Positions 38,649 to 48,002 of a stretch of 64,000 bases of DNA are shown piece by piece. The translations under genes and the position numbers were made by a program. Within the stretch, counting starts at the first letter, position 1, and the number at the start of each line of letters is the position of its first letter. Under the pieces are notes generated by a model. The model was not told where the DNA came from. It searched no databases and saw only the letters and a list, made by a program, of their open reading frames with translations. Source of the DNA: Hyphomicrobiaceae bacterium (GTDB taxonomy: Bacteria; Pseudomonadota; Alphaproteobacteria; Rhizobiales; Hyphomicrobiaceae); contig JAURWC010000074.1 of NCBI GenBank assembly GCA_030655135.1, positions 124,001 to 188,000 of the forward strand, read 5' to 3'.

Positions 38649-39453
38649 TTTCAACCCGATTGCATCCTTCTAGGCGAACGGCAATGCGCGGTATCGGCCT
38701 CTGCTCGCTGACGAGCTGGCGCCACGGGCAAGCGCGTCTTGTGTCGTGGCCAGTCTCTTACCACCGACCGATCCCTCGCTCCAAGATCAACTGCTCAACG
38801 GCGACCAGGGTGTAATGTCCTCTGCAGGCGTGGCACTGACGCCGCGCGCACCACAAGGGATCGTTTAACAAACAAAATTTTGCATAACACGAAAAGTCAG
38901 CGTGCCGCGCTGAGGCCAATAGCAACGCGCTGTTCAAATCGACGACAAACGCCGTGGAAACAGAATTCGAATTGAGCCTACACGACCGAACGATACTAGC
39001 ACGTAAAGTCGCGATGACACTTCGAATGAAAGATGACGCTTCAAATGTAAGCAGAGAGATCGATAATCCTCCGTGCCGATTTTCTGTCGGCGAGGATGAC
39101 GGCAATTGAAGTTAATTAGTTAATTCCTAGCAACGACCTTACCCTGAATAACCATCGCCACGACGAAGCCTGGGATACGAGAGCGATTCAGCCGGGCGGA
39201 TGTTGACAGACACTTGTGGAATGCTGTGTTTGCGCAGCGCGAGAGCGAAATCACCAAGGTCTCGCCGACGCGGGTGGGCATCCGGCCCGCATCCCAATCG
39301 ACCGCAAGCCGCGGGTTTATGCATGCATTGTCATCTTGCTAACGTGTCTATCGTAAAAAATAGCAGCGACGCTCTGGCCTTCCTCCCTCCTAAACTGCCG
39401 TCTTGCGGCTGCAGCACATCGCAAAATCGTATGCCGCAATTTTATGAGCGTTG
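38649..39453. other. 805-bp intergenic region without a confident gene
   Basis: Lower GC than neighbours in its middle (38860-39130), with runs such as AACAAACAAAATTTTGC and TTAATTAGTTAATT. One plus-strand frame is open from 38888 to the TGA near 39107 but has only a GTG start (near 38955) and no recognisable product. Short frames around 39139-39454 also match nothing I know. The last 100 bp hold the shared 15-mer (39405-39419) and presumably the promoter of the flippase gene. It is probably a divergent regulatory region. Confidence 0.5.
39405..39419. promoter_or_regulatory. second copy of the 15-bp motif GCGGCTGCAGCACAT
   Basis: Exact 15-base match to 28991-29005, located 35 bp upstream of the flippase ATG. 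See the entry at 28991. Confidence 0.3.
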
Positions 39454-40791
39454 ATGAGTATCTCACAGGGTGAACTTTCGCGTGGCGCCATCTGGTCCAT
39501 TGGCTGCTATGCGATCCTCGTAATCGTCCGTTTCGGAACGAACGTTATTCTGGCACGCCTACTGGCGCCGGAACTCTTCGGCATAATGGTGATCATCACC
39601 AGCGTGCGGATAGGCATTGAGCTCATCTCCGACGTCGGCATTGGGCAGAATATTGTCTACAGCAAAAATGGCGACCTGCCCGAGTTCTATAACACGGCTT
39701 GGACCATCCAGCTGCTTCGCGGCGCCCTCCTAGCGCTCGTTTTCTACCTGGCAGCAAGTCCGCTCGCCGCCGTGTACAACATCCCGCAGCAGACGATGGA
39801 AGTCGCTGCGTTGATTCTCCTGTTCACTGGCGCGACGTCGACCTCCCTCTTCCTGGCAGAGCGGAAGATGAACTTCGCCACCCGGAACCTATTCGACACC
39901 ATCGTCGATTGTATCGGCTCCTGCATCCTGATTGCATTTGCGTACTTCAGCCCGACCATTTGGGCCCTGGTCATCGGCGGCGTGATGGCGACGATGGTGA
40001 GAGCGGGGGCGAGCTATCTGCTGCCGAACTCGAAGCAGAAACTCACTTGGTCCAAACCTTTCGCAGCGGAAATTTTCAGCTTCGGAAAATGGATCTTCGC
40101 CGCTTCTATCGTTTACTTTGCGGCAAGCAACTTCGACCGCCTGTATCTAGGTACTGCGGTTCCGCTGGCCCTGCTCGGGGTGTTTGGAATGGCACGGGCC
40201 ATCGCAGACTTGCCAGTCACGCTGGCACAACGCTTGAACACTTTCCTGACCTTTCCCGTCATTTCCAAGTCGAGTCACATGCCGCGCGCAGCGTTGCGTC
40301 AGGAACTGACACCCCTTCGCCTGAAATTTCTCTTGGCCACGGCAATCTGCCTATCGGGGGGGATCGCAGTCGCTGACCTGTTCGTCGATCTTCTCTACGA
40401 TGAGCGTTATCATCAGGCGAGCTGGATGCTTCCCGTGCTCCTCCTTGGGGTCTGGGGGACAGTCCTGTGCATCACCAACGACTCCACGCTCATTGGCCTG
40501 GGAAAGCCCATATATGGCGCCATAGCCAATGTTGTGAAGCTGACGTATCTCGTAGTCGGGTTGCCGCTGGCGGTGAAATGGCTAGGAATCTTTGGCGCAG
40601 TTGTAGTAGTCGCAACCAGCGACATCCTGAGGTATCTGCCGCTGGTGATTGGTCAGATGCGCGAGAGGTTTGCGTTTCGAACCCAAGACCTTCTCCTCAG
40701 CGCCTTCATGCTGGCTCTCCTTTGTCTTTGGACAGCCGTGCGATGGGCGATGGGTTTTGGCACGGCGTTCGACGGCCTTCCCAAGTTCTAA
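39454..40791 (+). CDS. Wzx-type lipid-linked oligosaccharide flippase
   Basis: 445 residues from the ATG at 39454. Integral membrane protein with about 12-14 hydrophobic segments (for example ALLALVFYLAASPLAAVYNI, ILIAFAYFSPTIWALVIGG). Opening SRGAIWSIGCYAILVIVRFGTNVILARLLAPELFGIM is typical of the polysaccharide biosynthesis (MVF/PST) family. It should flip undecaprenyl-diphosphate repeat units across the inner membrane. The adjacent glycosyltransferase starts 22 bp after its stop on the same strand. Confidence 0.9.
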   Translation: MSISQGELSRGAIWSIGCYAILVIVRFGTNVILARLLAPELFGIMVIITSVRIGIELISDVGIGQNIVYSKNGDLPEFYNTAWTIQLLRGALLALVFYLAASPLAAVYNIPQQTMEVAALILLFTGATSTSLFLAERKMNFATRNLFDTIVDCIGSCILIAFAYFSPTIWALVIGGVMATMVRAGASYLLPNSKQKLTWSKPFAAEIFSFGKWIFAASIVYFAASNFDRLYLGTAVPLALLGVFGMARAIADLPVTLAQRLNTFLTFPVISKSSHMPRAALRQELTPLRLKFLLATAICLSGGIAVADLFVDLLYDERYHQASWMLPVLLLGVWGTVLCITNDSTLIGLGKPIYGAIANVVKLTYLVVGLPLAVKWLGIFGAVVVVATSDILRYLPLVIGQMRERFAFRTQDLLLSAFMLALLCLWTAVRWAMGFGTAFDGLPKF

Positions 40792-40813
40792 GACAACAAG
40801 AAGTTGCTAGTCC

Positions 40814-41803
40814 GTGACCCTGGAACTCACCGATCGACTTGGCTTTGTTGTGATTGGGCGCAATGAAAGCGCACGCCTTTCCGATTGCCTGCAATCCATC
40901 GTCAACGAGATGGGTCCTGGAGTAACCGGCCGCGCCATCTATGCCGACTCGGCCTCCTCAGACGACAGCTGCGAAGTGGCCAGACGGCTCGGCTTCCAGG
41001 TTCTTGAACTTGATCCGACGCGGCCATTGACCGCGGCGCGGGGAAGAAATGAAGGCTTTCTGGCGCTTCGAGGGATGGCCCCGGCTTTGGAATACGTTCA
41101 GTTCGTTGATGGTGACAGCGAGCTCGCGCCGGGCTGGTGCAAAGCGGCGCTATCATTTTTGTCAGCCCACGCCCAGGTGGCGGTCGTCAGCGGTCGGTTG
41201 CGGGAGAGATATCCAGAGCGATCCGTCTACAACCAGCTGTGCGACATCGAGTGGAATGCACCGTCAGGTGAATCGACAGCGTGTGGCGGGCTCGCCGTGA
41301 TCCGTGCCGACGCACTTAAAGCGGTTGACGGTTATCGGTCTGATCTGGCCGGCGGCGAAGAACCTGAGTTGTGCGTGCGCCTCCGTGAGGCCGGGTGGAA
41401 GATTTGGCGCATCGATCACGAGATGGCGCTGCACGACGCCGCCATGACGACATTCGGTCAATGGTGGCGACGAATGGTTCGCAACGGAGCGGGGTTCGCC
41501 CAGGTCTACCTGCTTCACAGACACTCTGCGTGGGGCATCTGGAAAGCCGAAACCAGACGCGCGATCATTTGGGGCGGACTTCTGCCGTTGCTCATCGTCA
41601 CCGGCGCCGCGATCCAGCCTGCCGCAGCTTGGGCAACGCTGATATACCCACTGCAAATTGTGCGCATTGCAGCACGGCAGCGCAACAGCACCCCTCATCC
41701 ATGGCGTTATGCCGCATTCATGACGATCGGCAAGTTTGCGGAGATGCAAGGTATTGCCTCGTTTATCCTCAGGACACTGGCAAACCCGCTGCGCGGCCCG
41801 TAG
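40814..41803 (+). CDS. glycosyltransferase family 2
   Basis: 329 residues with a GTG start. GT-A fold: LGFVVIGRNESARLSDCLQSI, AIYADSASSDDSCEVARRLG, VQFVDGDSELAPGW (DxD-like DGDS) and the GGEEPELCVRLREAGW segment. C-terminal hydrophobic part (WGGLLPLLIVTGAAIQPAAAW) suggests membrane association. Probably transfers one sugar of the repeat unit. It sits in a run of rightward genes after the flippase, 14 bp before the next gene. Confidence 0.88.
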   Translation: MTLELTDRLGFVVIGRNESARLSDCLQSIVNEMGPGVTGRAIYADSASSDDSCEVARRLGFQVLELDPTRPLTAARGRNEGFLALRGMAPALEYVQFVDGDSELAPGWCKAALSFLSAHAQVAVVSGRLRERYPERSVYNQLCDIEWNAPSGESTACGGLAVIRADALKAVDGYRSDLAGGEEPELCVRLREAGWKIWRIDHEMALHDAAMTTFGQWWRRMVRNGAGFAQVYLLHRHSAWGIWKAETRRAIIWGGLLPLLIVTGAAIQPAAAWATLIYPLQIVRIAARQRNSTPHPWRYAAFMTIGKFAEMQGIASFILRTLANPLRGP

Positions 41804-41817
41804 CGCACAGCGCGCAG

Positions 41818-43353
41818 ATGTCATCTAAGTGTTTTATGATCGATCCTTGGTGTTCACGCATGCTCTCATCGCCGATCAAAATTGCCGAGACCTCAAGAAG
41901 CGTCGCACTGTTAGCCGCGTCCATTGCGCTCTTGGCGCTAGCCGTGAGGGTCTGGAACCTGCACGGCCAAAGCATAACCATTGACGAGCTTTTTGAGCTC
42001 GATCTCGCGACAAAAAGCCTGCCTGACATCATTCAGGCCAAAGACGGATTTCCCCCTCTCTATCAGTTGCTGTTGAAAGGCTGGATCGCTGTCTTCGGGC
42101 CGGCGACGGCGCGCGAGTTGTCCATCGTTTTTGGTCTGATGATCCTGCCGCCGATCTGGTGGATAGGAAAAATGATCGCGGGGCACTCCGTCGCTTGGAC
42201 CGCAGTTGCGCTTACGGCAATATCACCACTGAATGTTTGGTATGCGCAGGACGGGCGAGCGAACGCACTGTTCTACCTGTTGGCGATAACGAGCGTTGCT
42301 TTCTTCATTAAGGCCATGACGACGACGCCGACGGCCTCAAGGCATTGGCTAGGTTACGTAGCGATCTCCGCATTGGGCCTTTATACCCACTACTATTTCG
42401 CGCTCGTCGTTGCCGGCTTGTTTGCGACCGCGCCGCTCTACGCCGACTTTCGCAGCAAGCTGCCATCGCTGCTGCTTGTGGGCATTGCGCTTCTCTTCGC
42501 CATCGCGCCCTGGATCTGGCTTCTGCCACCGGACCTCAACCTACAAACCGGTTACTTGGCGGAAGCTCCCGTCCTGGATTTGAAGAGCCTGGCCTACACG
42601 CTGGTGACATTTATTTTCGGTTTCAGCGTTGGGCCGTCTCTAGCGGACCTTCACGTTCTACGCAGCGGCCGGGTGCTCCTGGAAGGATTGCCCTGGGGTA
42701 TTGCGGCAGTATCGGCGTGCATCCTTGCGCTTTGGCCTTTGCGTCGTGACGCAGCGTCAATCCGCTGGGTTATGCGATTGGCAATCACGGTCGTTGTCCC
42801 AATCGCTCTATGCGGCATTGCCGCTTCGAGTTTGGATCTCGGATATCGCGTGCGTTACCTTGGCTGGGGCGCGAGCTTGCTGATCATCGCCTTGTCGCTC
42901 GGTATCGTGCGTGGCCAATCATCCCTCGCTAGCGCGGCAGCGGTAGGCATCATCGTTTGCGGCAGCCTGATCTCCCTCGCCAACCGCAATTTCAACGACC
43001 GGTATGCCAACGAGGATTCTCGTTCGGCGGCCGCCTACCTTGCTGCCAATCACACAGCGTCGCGACCCGTTTTCGTGATGTCCGACTACATGGCCCCCAC
43101 GATCAGCTATTACCTGAAAGGCGAACCGCAGTTGCTGCGCGTTCCCGGCATGGCCCCGACGGACACGCCGGCTGCCGCACTGAACGTCATCCGCGGCCAG
43201 ATCGCGGCCGGCCAGCCGTTCCTGCTTGTTTATAGCCGTCCGTGGGATGGCGATCCCGGCGGTCAAGTCAAACAGGGGTTGGAGACGGCTGCAGGTTTGA
43301 AACTTGAGGCCGAATGGTCGGGGATCCAGCTGTACGCCGGGAGAGGCTGGTAG
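41818..43353 (+). CDS. GT39/ArnT-like membrane glycosyltransferase
   Basis: 511 residues from the ATG at 41818; ATGs at 41836 and 41860 are alternatives because no clear ribosome site separates them. Around 9-11 membrane segments. The first periplasmic loop has TIDELFELDLATKS (acidic residues after the first helix, as in PMT/ArnT families), followed by FPPLYQLLLKGW and AISPLNVWYAQDGRANALFY. Such enzymes use polyprenyl-phosphate sugars on the periplasmic side. It may decorate the polymer or its lipid-linked unit. The C-terminal soluble part (about 400-511) is of unknown role. Confidence 0.82.
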   Translation: MSSKCFMIDPWCSRMLSSPIKIAETSRSVALLAASIALLALAVRVWNLHGQSITIDELFELDLATKSLPDIIQAKDGFPPLYQLLLKGWIAVFGPATARELSIVFGLMILPPIWWIGKMIAGHSVAWTAVALTAISPLNVWYAQDGRANALFYLLAITSVAFFIKAMTTTPTASRHWLGYVAISALGLYTHYYFALVVAGLFATAPLYADFRSKLPSLLLVGIALLFAIAPWIWLLPPDLNLQTGYLAEAPVLDLKSLAYTLVTFIFGFSVGPSLADLHVLRSGRVLLEGLPWGIAAVSACILALWPLRRDAASIRWVMRLAITVVVPIALCGIAASSLDLGYRVRYLGWGASLLIIALSLGIVRGQSSLASAAAVGIIVCGSLISLANRNFNDRYANEDSRSAAAYLAANHTASRPVFVMSDYMAPTISYYLKGEPQLLRVPGMAPTDTPAAALNVIRGQIAAGQPFLLVYSRPWDGDPGGQVKQGLETAAGLKLEAEWSGIQLYAGRGW

Positions 43354-43398
43354 CCTTCGGAGCCGGCAAATGGATCGTGACGCCCGCATCGTCAATCT

Positions 43399-44142
43399 TC
43401 ATTTGCGTTTCAGATCGAGCCGAATGGCGTCGAGCAGAAGCCATGAATTGACGAAGTATCGTGGGAAAAGCCGGCGAGGCTCCTCCGCGAATCGCCATAG
43501 CCACTCAAGACCAGCTCGCTGAAAGAAAATCGGCGCTCGCTTCTTTTCGCCTACGAAGAAGTCCAGTCCTGCGCCGATATTGAGCACATAACAGTCTCCA
43601 ATCTCGAAGCGATTGCGATCCGTCCAGATTTCGGACTTTGGCGCCCCTACCCCGAAGAACAGATGTGTCGAACGATGGCCCGATATATCCTTCGCCAGCC
43701 ATTTTGAAATGGCCTCATCGCGCTCGAATCCAAATGGTGGCACAAAGGTCCGGACGGAACTGCGCGGAAATCCGCGCCGATATAGATAGTTGGCCGCCTT
43801 GTCCGCAGTCACCTGTGTGCTGGCGACGAAATAACAGCGGTGCTCTGCAGGGTTCAGTTCCGGCATGATTGCCGCAAACAGGTCCGAGCCCGTCACCCGG
43901 TGGGGAACCTTGGCACCGCGTATTTTTGCGTAGAGATAGACGGGCATTCCGTCAGCAGTTGCGGCCCAGGCCCGATCATAGGCGAGTTGGAAATCAGCAT
44001 TATTTCGTAGCTGCACGATATGATCTAGATTCGCGGTGACGACGATCCGAGGACCGCTGCCGGCGGGCACCGCATCTTTGACAATCATATCTGCCAGCCT
44101 TGACGCGGACAGATCGGAGAACTGGATTCCAAAAACTTTCAT
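43399..44142 (-). CDS. WecG/TagA/CpsF-family glycosyltransferase
   Basis: 247 residues from the ATG at 44142; the frame extends to 44265 but the family begins at KVFGIQFSDLS. Motifs: VVTANLDHIVQLRNN, ATADGMPVYLYAKIRGAKVP, RVTGSDLFAAIMP, HLFFGVGAPKSEIW and LNIGAGLDFFVGEKKRAP. GT26 enzymes add (for example) ManNAcA or glucose to a lipid-linked sugar; GumM is a family member. It is convergent with the preceding gene and divergent from the polymerase gene. Confidence 0.9.
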   Translation of the reverse strand: MKVFGIQFSDLSASRLADMIVKDAVPAGSGPRIVVTANLDHIVQLRNNADFQLAYDRAWAATADGMPVYLYAKIRGAKVPHRVTGSDLFAAIMPELNPAEHRCYFVASTQVTADKAANYLYRRGFPRSSVRTFVPPFGFERDEAISKWLAKDISGHRSTHLFFGVGAPKSEIWTDRNRFEIGDCYVLNIGAGLDFFVGEKKRAPIFFQRAGLEWLWRFAEEPRRLFPRYFVNSWLLLDAIRLDLKRK

Positions 44143-44464
44143 CGTTGAACTTACATTCCGCAGCTGAACTCGCACGAGCAGCATTGTTGAACGGCAAAAA
44201 GATCCGGCGACTTTACAGAAGAGCAACTTTGAAGATGACAACCAGATCCATCGAATACTCGCCAACGGCCATCGTTTCGCAGCGAAACTCTTACTCCGAA
44301 ATACGTTAATTCTCTGACCATTTACGTTACCGTAACCCCCGGATTATACCTTTACCAAACCCGTGTCTGGTACGTGTTCACCAGTCTCTGATTAGGTTTG
44401 CCGAGCGCGGCGATGTCTTGTGTGGTTCGGCAGGACCGACTCTCTGACAATTAAGGTGGCGAAC
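44143..44464. other. divergent promoter region between WecG-like and Wzy-like genes
   Basis: About 322 bp with no gene that I can support. It contains ACGTTACCGTAAC (arms GTTAC/GTAAC around one base, near 44325-44340) and AT-rich stretches (GGATTATACCTTTACC). Promoters for the leftward WecG-like gene and the rightward polymerase gene should lie here. Confidence 0.4.
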
Positions 44465-45817
44465 GTGAAGTGGCTTGCTCTGTTGGCTGCGCTTGGGGGT
44501 GTGATCCCGATTGCTGCATGGCTAAAAGGCAACAGGCAGCACATCCCCAAGTTCTTTATTCTGATTGGTATACTCCCGTACCTGTTCAAGTCGGTGTCGG
44601 GATTGGACGTAGGCTTAATATCGTGGAACGAACGATCTGGCATCGTTTCGGGACTCGAGCTTACTATGGTCGATATCCTCGCCATGGTAATTTATCTGAG
44701 CCTGCCGCGAAGTGGCCAACCTGTACCATTCTTTGCAGTGTTTGGACTCTACTTTCTGGCGCTCTGCCTATCAATGTTTCAGGCCGAGTCACTCCTTGCT
44801 GGCTCGTTTTATATCTGGCAAACAGCTCGCGTTTTCTTCCTATTCTTAGTCGTTCAACAAGCTTGCGCTGACGAACGCGTGCCCGCGGCGCTGTTGATGG
44901 GACTGGCCATTGGGCTTTTTATCCAAACAGCGGTGGTCGTTTGGCAAAGGATCGGGCTGGGCTGGATTCAAGCCCACGGCACGTTCGTCCATCAAAACAC
45001 ACTCGGCATGGTGGCCATCATGGTCCTTCTGCCGCACTTTGCGCTGCTTCTAGGGGGCAGCCGAAGATGGGCCGTGTGGGGTGCGTCGCTGGCCGGTGCC
45101 CTTGTCGCCGCCATGACCACCTCGCGCGCATCGGTTGGACTGACGGCTGCCGGGCTGGCCCTGACCTACGCGATTACGAGCATGCACACGTTCACTCCGC
45201 GCAAAGCGATCGTCGGATTTGCGGGGCTAATCCTTGTCGCAGCCCTCCTTCCGGTGGTTTTCCAGTCCTTTCAAGCCCGCTTCGCCGTCAGTGCGCTATC
45301 CGACGACTACGGTGAACGCGAGGCGTTCAAGCGAGCGGCCGCCCTCATTCTGGAGGACCACCCCATGGGTGTCGGCGCCAATCATTATGTCGTGACGTCA
45401 AAATATCGCGGCTACGCCGATAGGGCAGGCGTGTATCACTCTGAAGAAAGCAGGAACGCGCACGTCCACAACGCTTATTGGCTGACAGCGGCCGAAACGG
45501 GGTATCTGGGGTTTATCGCGTTCGTGTTGCTTCTGCTGCATCCCGCGATCGTCGCTTTCCGCTGCGGCTGGCGCAACGCGGACGATCCGCGCGGGGCACT
45601 GCTGCTAGGCATGGGCTCCGCCCTCACCGTTGTTTACGTTCACTGCAACTATGAATGGATCTTCGTCACCGTACAGCTGCAATACTTCTTCGCCATCCTG
45701 GTCGGCATGATTGCAGGTTTAGCCCAGCAGCTGGGCTATTGGGCAACTGGCCCTCGTTGGCGCGTCTTCGCTGGACCGGCGGCAGCTCTGGTGAAGCAGA
45801 AGGTCAACGCCAATTAG
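44465..45817 (+). CDS. Wzy-like polysaccharide polymerase / O-antigen ligase family
   Basis: 450 residues from the GTG at 44465, preceded by AAGGTGG; GTGs at 44420 and 44456 are alternatives. About 10-11 membrane segments, with the O-antigen ligase pattern: AHGTFVHQNTLGMVAIMVLLPH, AMTTSRASVGLTAAGL, and a large periplasmic loop ending HVHNAYWLTAAETGYLG. The His and Arg in these regions are typical of the Wzy_C family. It should polymerise flipped repeat units in the periplasm. Ligase activity cannot be excluded. Confidence 0.85.
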   Translation: MKWLALLAALGGVIPIAAWLKGNRQHIPKFFILIGILPYLFKSVSGLDVGLISWNERSGIVSGLELTMVDILAMVIYLSLPRSGQPVPFFAVFGLYFLALCLSMFQAESLLAGSFYIWQTARVFFLFLVVQQACADERVPAALLMGLAIGLFIQTAVVVWQRIGLGWIQAHGTFVHQNTLGMVAIMVLLPHFALLLGGSRRWAVWGASLAGALVAAMTTSRASVGLTAAGLALTYAITSMHTFTPRKAIVGFAGLILVAALLPVVFQSFQARFAVSALSDDYGEREAFKRAAALILEDHPMGVGANHYVVTSKYRGYADRAGVYHSEESRNAHVHNAYWLTAAETGYLGFIAFVLLLLHPAIVAFRCGWRNADDPRGALLLGMGSALTVVYVHCNYEWIFVTVQLQYFFAILVGMIAGLAQQLGYWATGPRWRVFAGPAAALVKQKVNAN

Positions 45818-45891
45818 TCCGCCTCCGGCTGACTTTCGCTGTTCTCTAAGTCTGCGCGAGCCGGACCGCTTAATTTCGAACTCGAGTGAAT

Positions 45892-47793
45892 ATGAAGTAT
45901 CGAGCTGACATAGACGGTTTGCGCGCCATTGCAGTGCTCGCGGTCTTGCTCTTCCATTCGCATCTTCCATTTATTGGCGGCGGCTTTGTCGGCGTCGACG
46001 TCTTTTTTGTTATCTCCGGTTACGTTATCGCCTGGCGCATTGTCGAGGATTTGCAGGCTAAACAGTTCAGCATCCTCGATTTCTATGTGCGACGAGTAAG
46101 GCGCATTATACCCGCCCTGCTTTTCACCATGCTTCTGTCCACTGCCGTGGCGCTGATTTTGCTGATGCCGCCGGCAATGGACGACTTCTCGCGCAGCTTG
46201 GTAGCGACCTCGACGTTCGTTTCGAATTTTTATTTCTGGTCCGTCTCGGGTTATTTCGATGCGTCAGCTCAGACGAGGCCGCTTCTCCATACGTGGTCGC
46301 TGTCGGTAGAAGAGCAGTTCTACGTCGCCATCCCTGTGGCGATGTGGTTGCTTTACCGGTTTGGCCGCTGGATGTGGATTGCATTTGCTCTCGCTGCAGC
46401 AGCGTCCTTCTTCCTGAGCGTGTACGTCACAGATAAGGCTCCATCAGCCAACTTCTTCCTCTTACCTACGCGCGCCTGGGAACTTCTGGTGGGCGTTTTG
46501 CTAGTCCTGCGCCGGCCTAGCCCGATCACGAATTTTTGGGCGCGCGAAGCTGTCGCCATGGCCGGACTATGCGCGATCCTTTGGGCGGTATTCTTCTATA
46601 CGGAAGCGACGCCCTTCCCGGGTGCCGCAGCTCTGTTGCCCACGGTAGGTGCCGGTTTGTTGATCTACGTTGGGCAGAGCAACGTGACGTTTGCATCGCG
46701 CATTCTGTCGTGGCGCCCGCTCGTCTTCGTCGGTCTGATATCATACTCCCTGTACCTCATGCACTGGCCAGTAGCGGTGTTCCTTCGGGCCTATCTGCTT
46801 CGCACGCCGAACGGCCTGGAGATCCTATTCAGCCTGATAGCGACGTTCGGGCTCGCACTATTCTGCTGGCGCTGGATAGAGCGCCCATTCCGCAGGAAAG
46901 CGTTCCCCTGGGGCCGGCCGCTGATCCTTGCCAGCACCGGCGCTGCCTTGTTCGCCGTTGCACTCGTTGGTGTGACTGGTGTCGCAACAGACGGCTTCCG
47001 GAAACGATACGAAGACTTCGGACGGACGGCGGTCAAACAGGAAGAATGGAAAGTCGGCACGTGCTTTCTGTTGAACCAGACCGCCGATGACTGGAAGGGC
47101 GAGGACTGCATGCGGACCACAGGCGCATCTGTGAATGCCGTTCTGTGGGGCGACAGCTTTGCTGCCCACTACATTCCGGGCCTTCTGCGCAACGCAGACA
47201 GACTAGACGCCAACATCATCCAATACACGTTCGCAGGCTGCCCACCCCTCCTGTCGTACGAGTCATTTTCATTGCCCGGCTGCAAAAATTTCAACAACCG
47301 CATCTTCGACGTGATCAAACGCTACGATGCCTCGATCGTAGTCCTCAGTTCACGCTGGGATCTTCTCATCCAGCGCGGACTTGGCGGGTTGCAGGAGACG
47401 GTCGACAAGTTGAGGGCCGCTGGAATGAAGGTCTATGTGATCGGGCAATCCCCTGTCTTCGCCGTTGACGTGGCCGTGCTGTCGTATCGCCGGATCGGCC
47501 TCTCGGCGGATGGTTCAGCCACTTGGTACAGTTCGACGGACCTCAAGGAGAATGAGAAGATACGTGCACTCGCTCTCAACGTTCAGTTCGTCGACCCGCT
47601 GGAACACCTCTGCGGCGAGGGAAAATGCACATTCATGAAAGATCATTCTCTGCTGTACTCGGATTATGGCCACTTCTCCGATTACGGAAGCGATTGGGCC
47701 GTGCGATCATATTTCCCGCTCTACAGAGCCGAGGGGGTTGATCGGACGGACGGCGCCGGTGGAACGGTTGCAACGAGCACGGAGAGACGCTGA
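45892..47793 (+). CDS. OafA/YrhL-like acyltransferase with C-terminal SGNH domain
   Basis: 633 residues from the ATG at 45892 (GTG two codons earlier possible). The N-terminal membrane acyltransferase-3 domain starts YRADIDGLRAIAVLAVLLFH and GFVGVDVFFVISGYVI, and has HTWSLSVEEQFYV, with about 10 helices to residue 360. A periplasmic SGNH hydrolase-like domain follows, with VLWGDSFAAHYIPG (Ser nucleophile) and DYGHFSDYGS (Asp/His). Such proteins O-acetylate exported polysaccharides. Located between the polymerase and the second BY-kinase-like gene, it probably decorates the product. Confidence 0.92.
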   Translation: MKYRADIDGLRAIAVLAVLLFHSHLPFIGGGFVGVDVFFVISGYVIAWRIVEDLQAKQFSILDFYVRRVRRIIPALLFTMLLSTAVALILLMPPAMDDFSRSLVATSTFVSNFYFWSVSGYFDASAQTRPLLHTWSLSVEEQFYVAIPVAMWLLYRFGRWMWIAFALAAAASFFLSVYVTDKAPSANFFLLPTRAWELLVGVLLVLRRPSPITNFWAREAVAMAGLCAILWAVFFYTEATPFPGAAALLPTVGAGLLIYVGQSNVTFASRILSWRPLVFVGLISYSLYLMHWPVAVFLRAYLLRTPNGLEILFSLIATFGLALFCWRWIERPFRRKAFPWGRPLILASTGAALFAVALVGVTGVATDGFRKRYEDFGRTAVKQEEWKVGTCFLLNQTADDWKGEDCMRTTGASVNAVLWGDSFAAHYIPGLLRNADRLDANIIQYTFAGCPPLLSYESFSLPGCKNFNNRIFDVIKRYDASIVVLSSRWDLLIQRGLGGLQETVDKLRAAGMKVYVIGQSPVFAVDVAVLSYRRIGLSADGSATWYSSTDLKENEKIRALALNVQFVDPLEHLCGEGKCTFMKDHSLLYSDYGHFSDYGSDWAVRSYFPLYRAEGVDRTDGAGGTVATSTERR

Positions 47794-48002
47794 GTTGCCG
47801 TTACAGTGCAATGTGGTGCCGGCATCGCGCAGTCATTGCTGCGGTGTCACATTGCGGCGCTGCCGCATTGCGTATCAACATCTTGTTCAGACCTAACTGC
47901 TAGTAGTAGCGATGGAGAAGTGCGACTTTTGTCAACGAGTTAACCATATGATCTCAGCTGGCAACTTAGCGACACGTCAACAATCAGATCGAAAACAATA
48001 AA

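Noticed and set aside
38758-39105. Minus-strand ORF in the 805-bp gap
   Set aside because: Composition and codon use unlike neighbours, no ribosome site, no recognisable motif.
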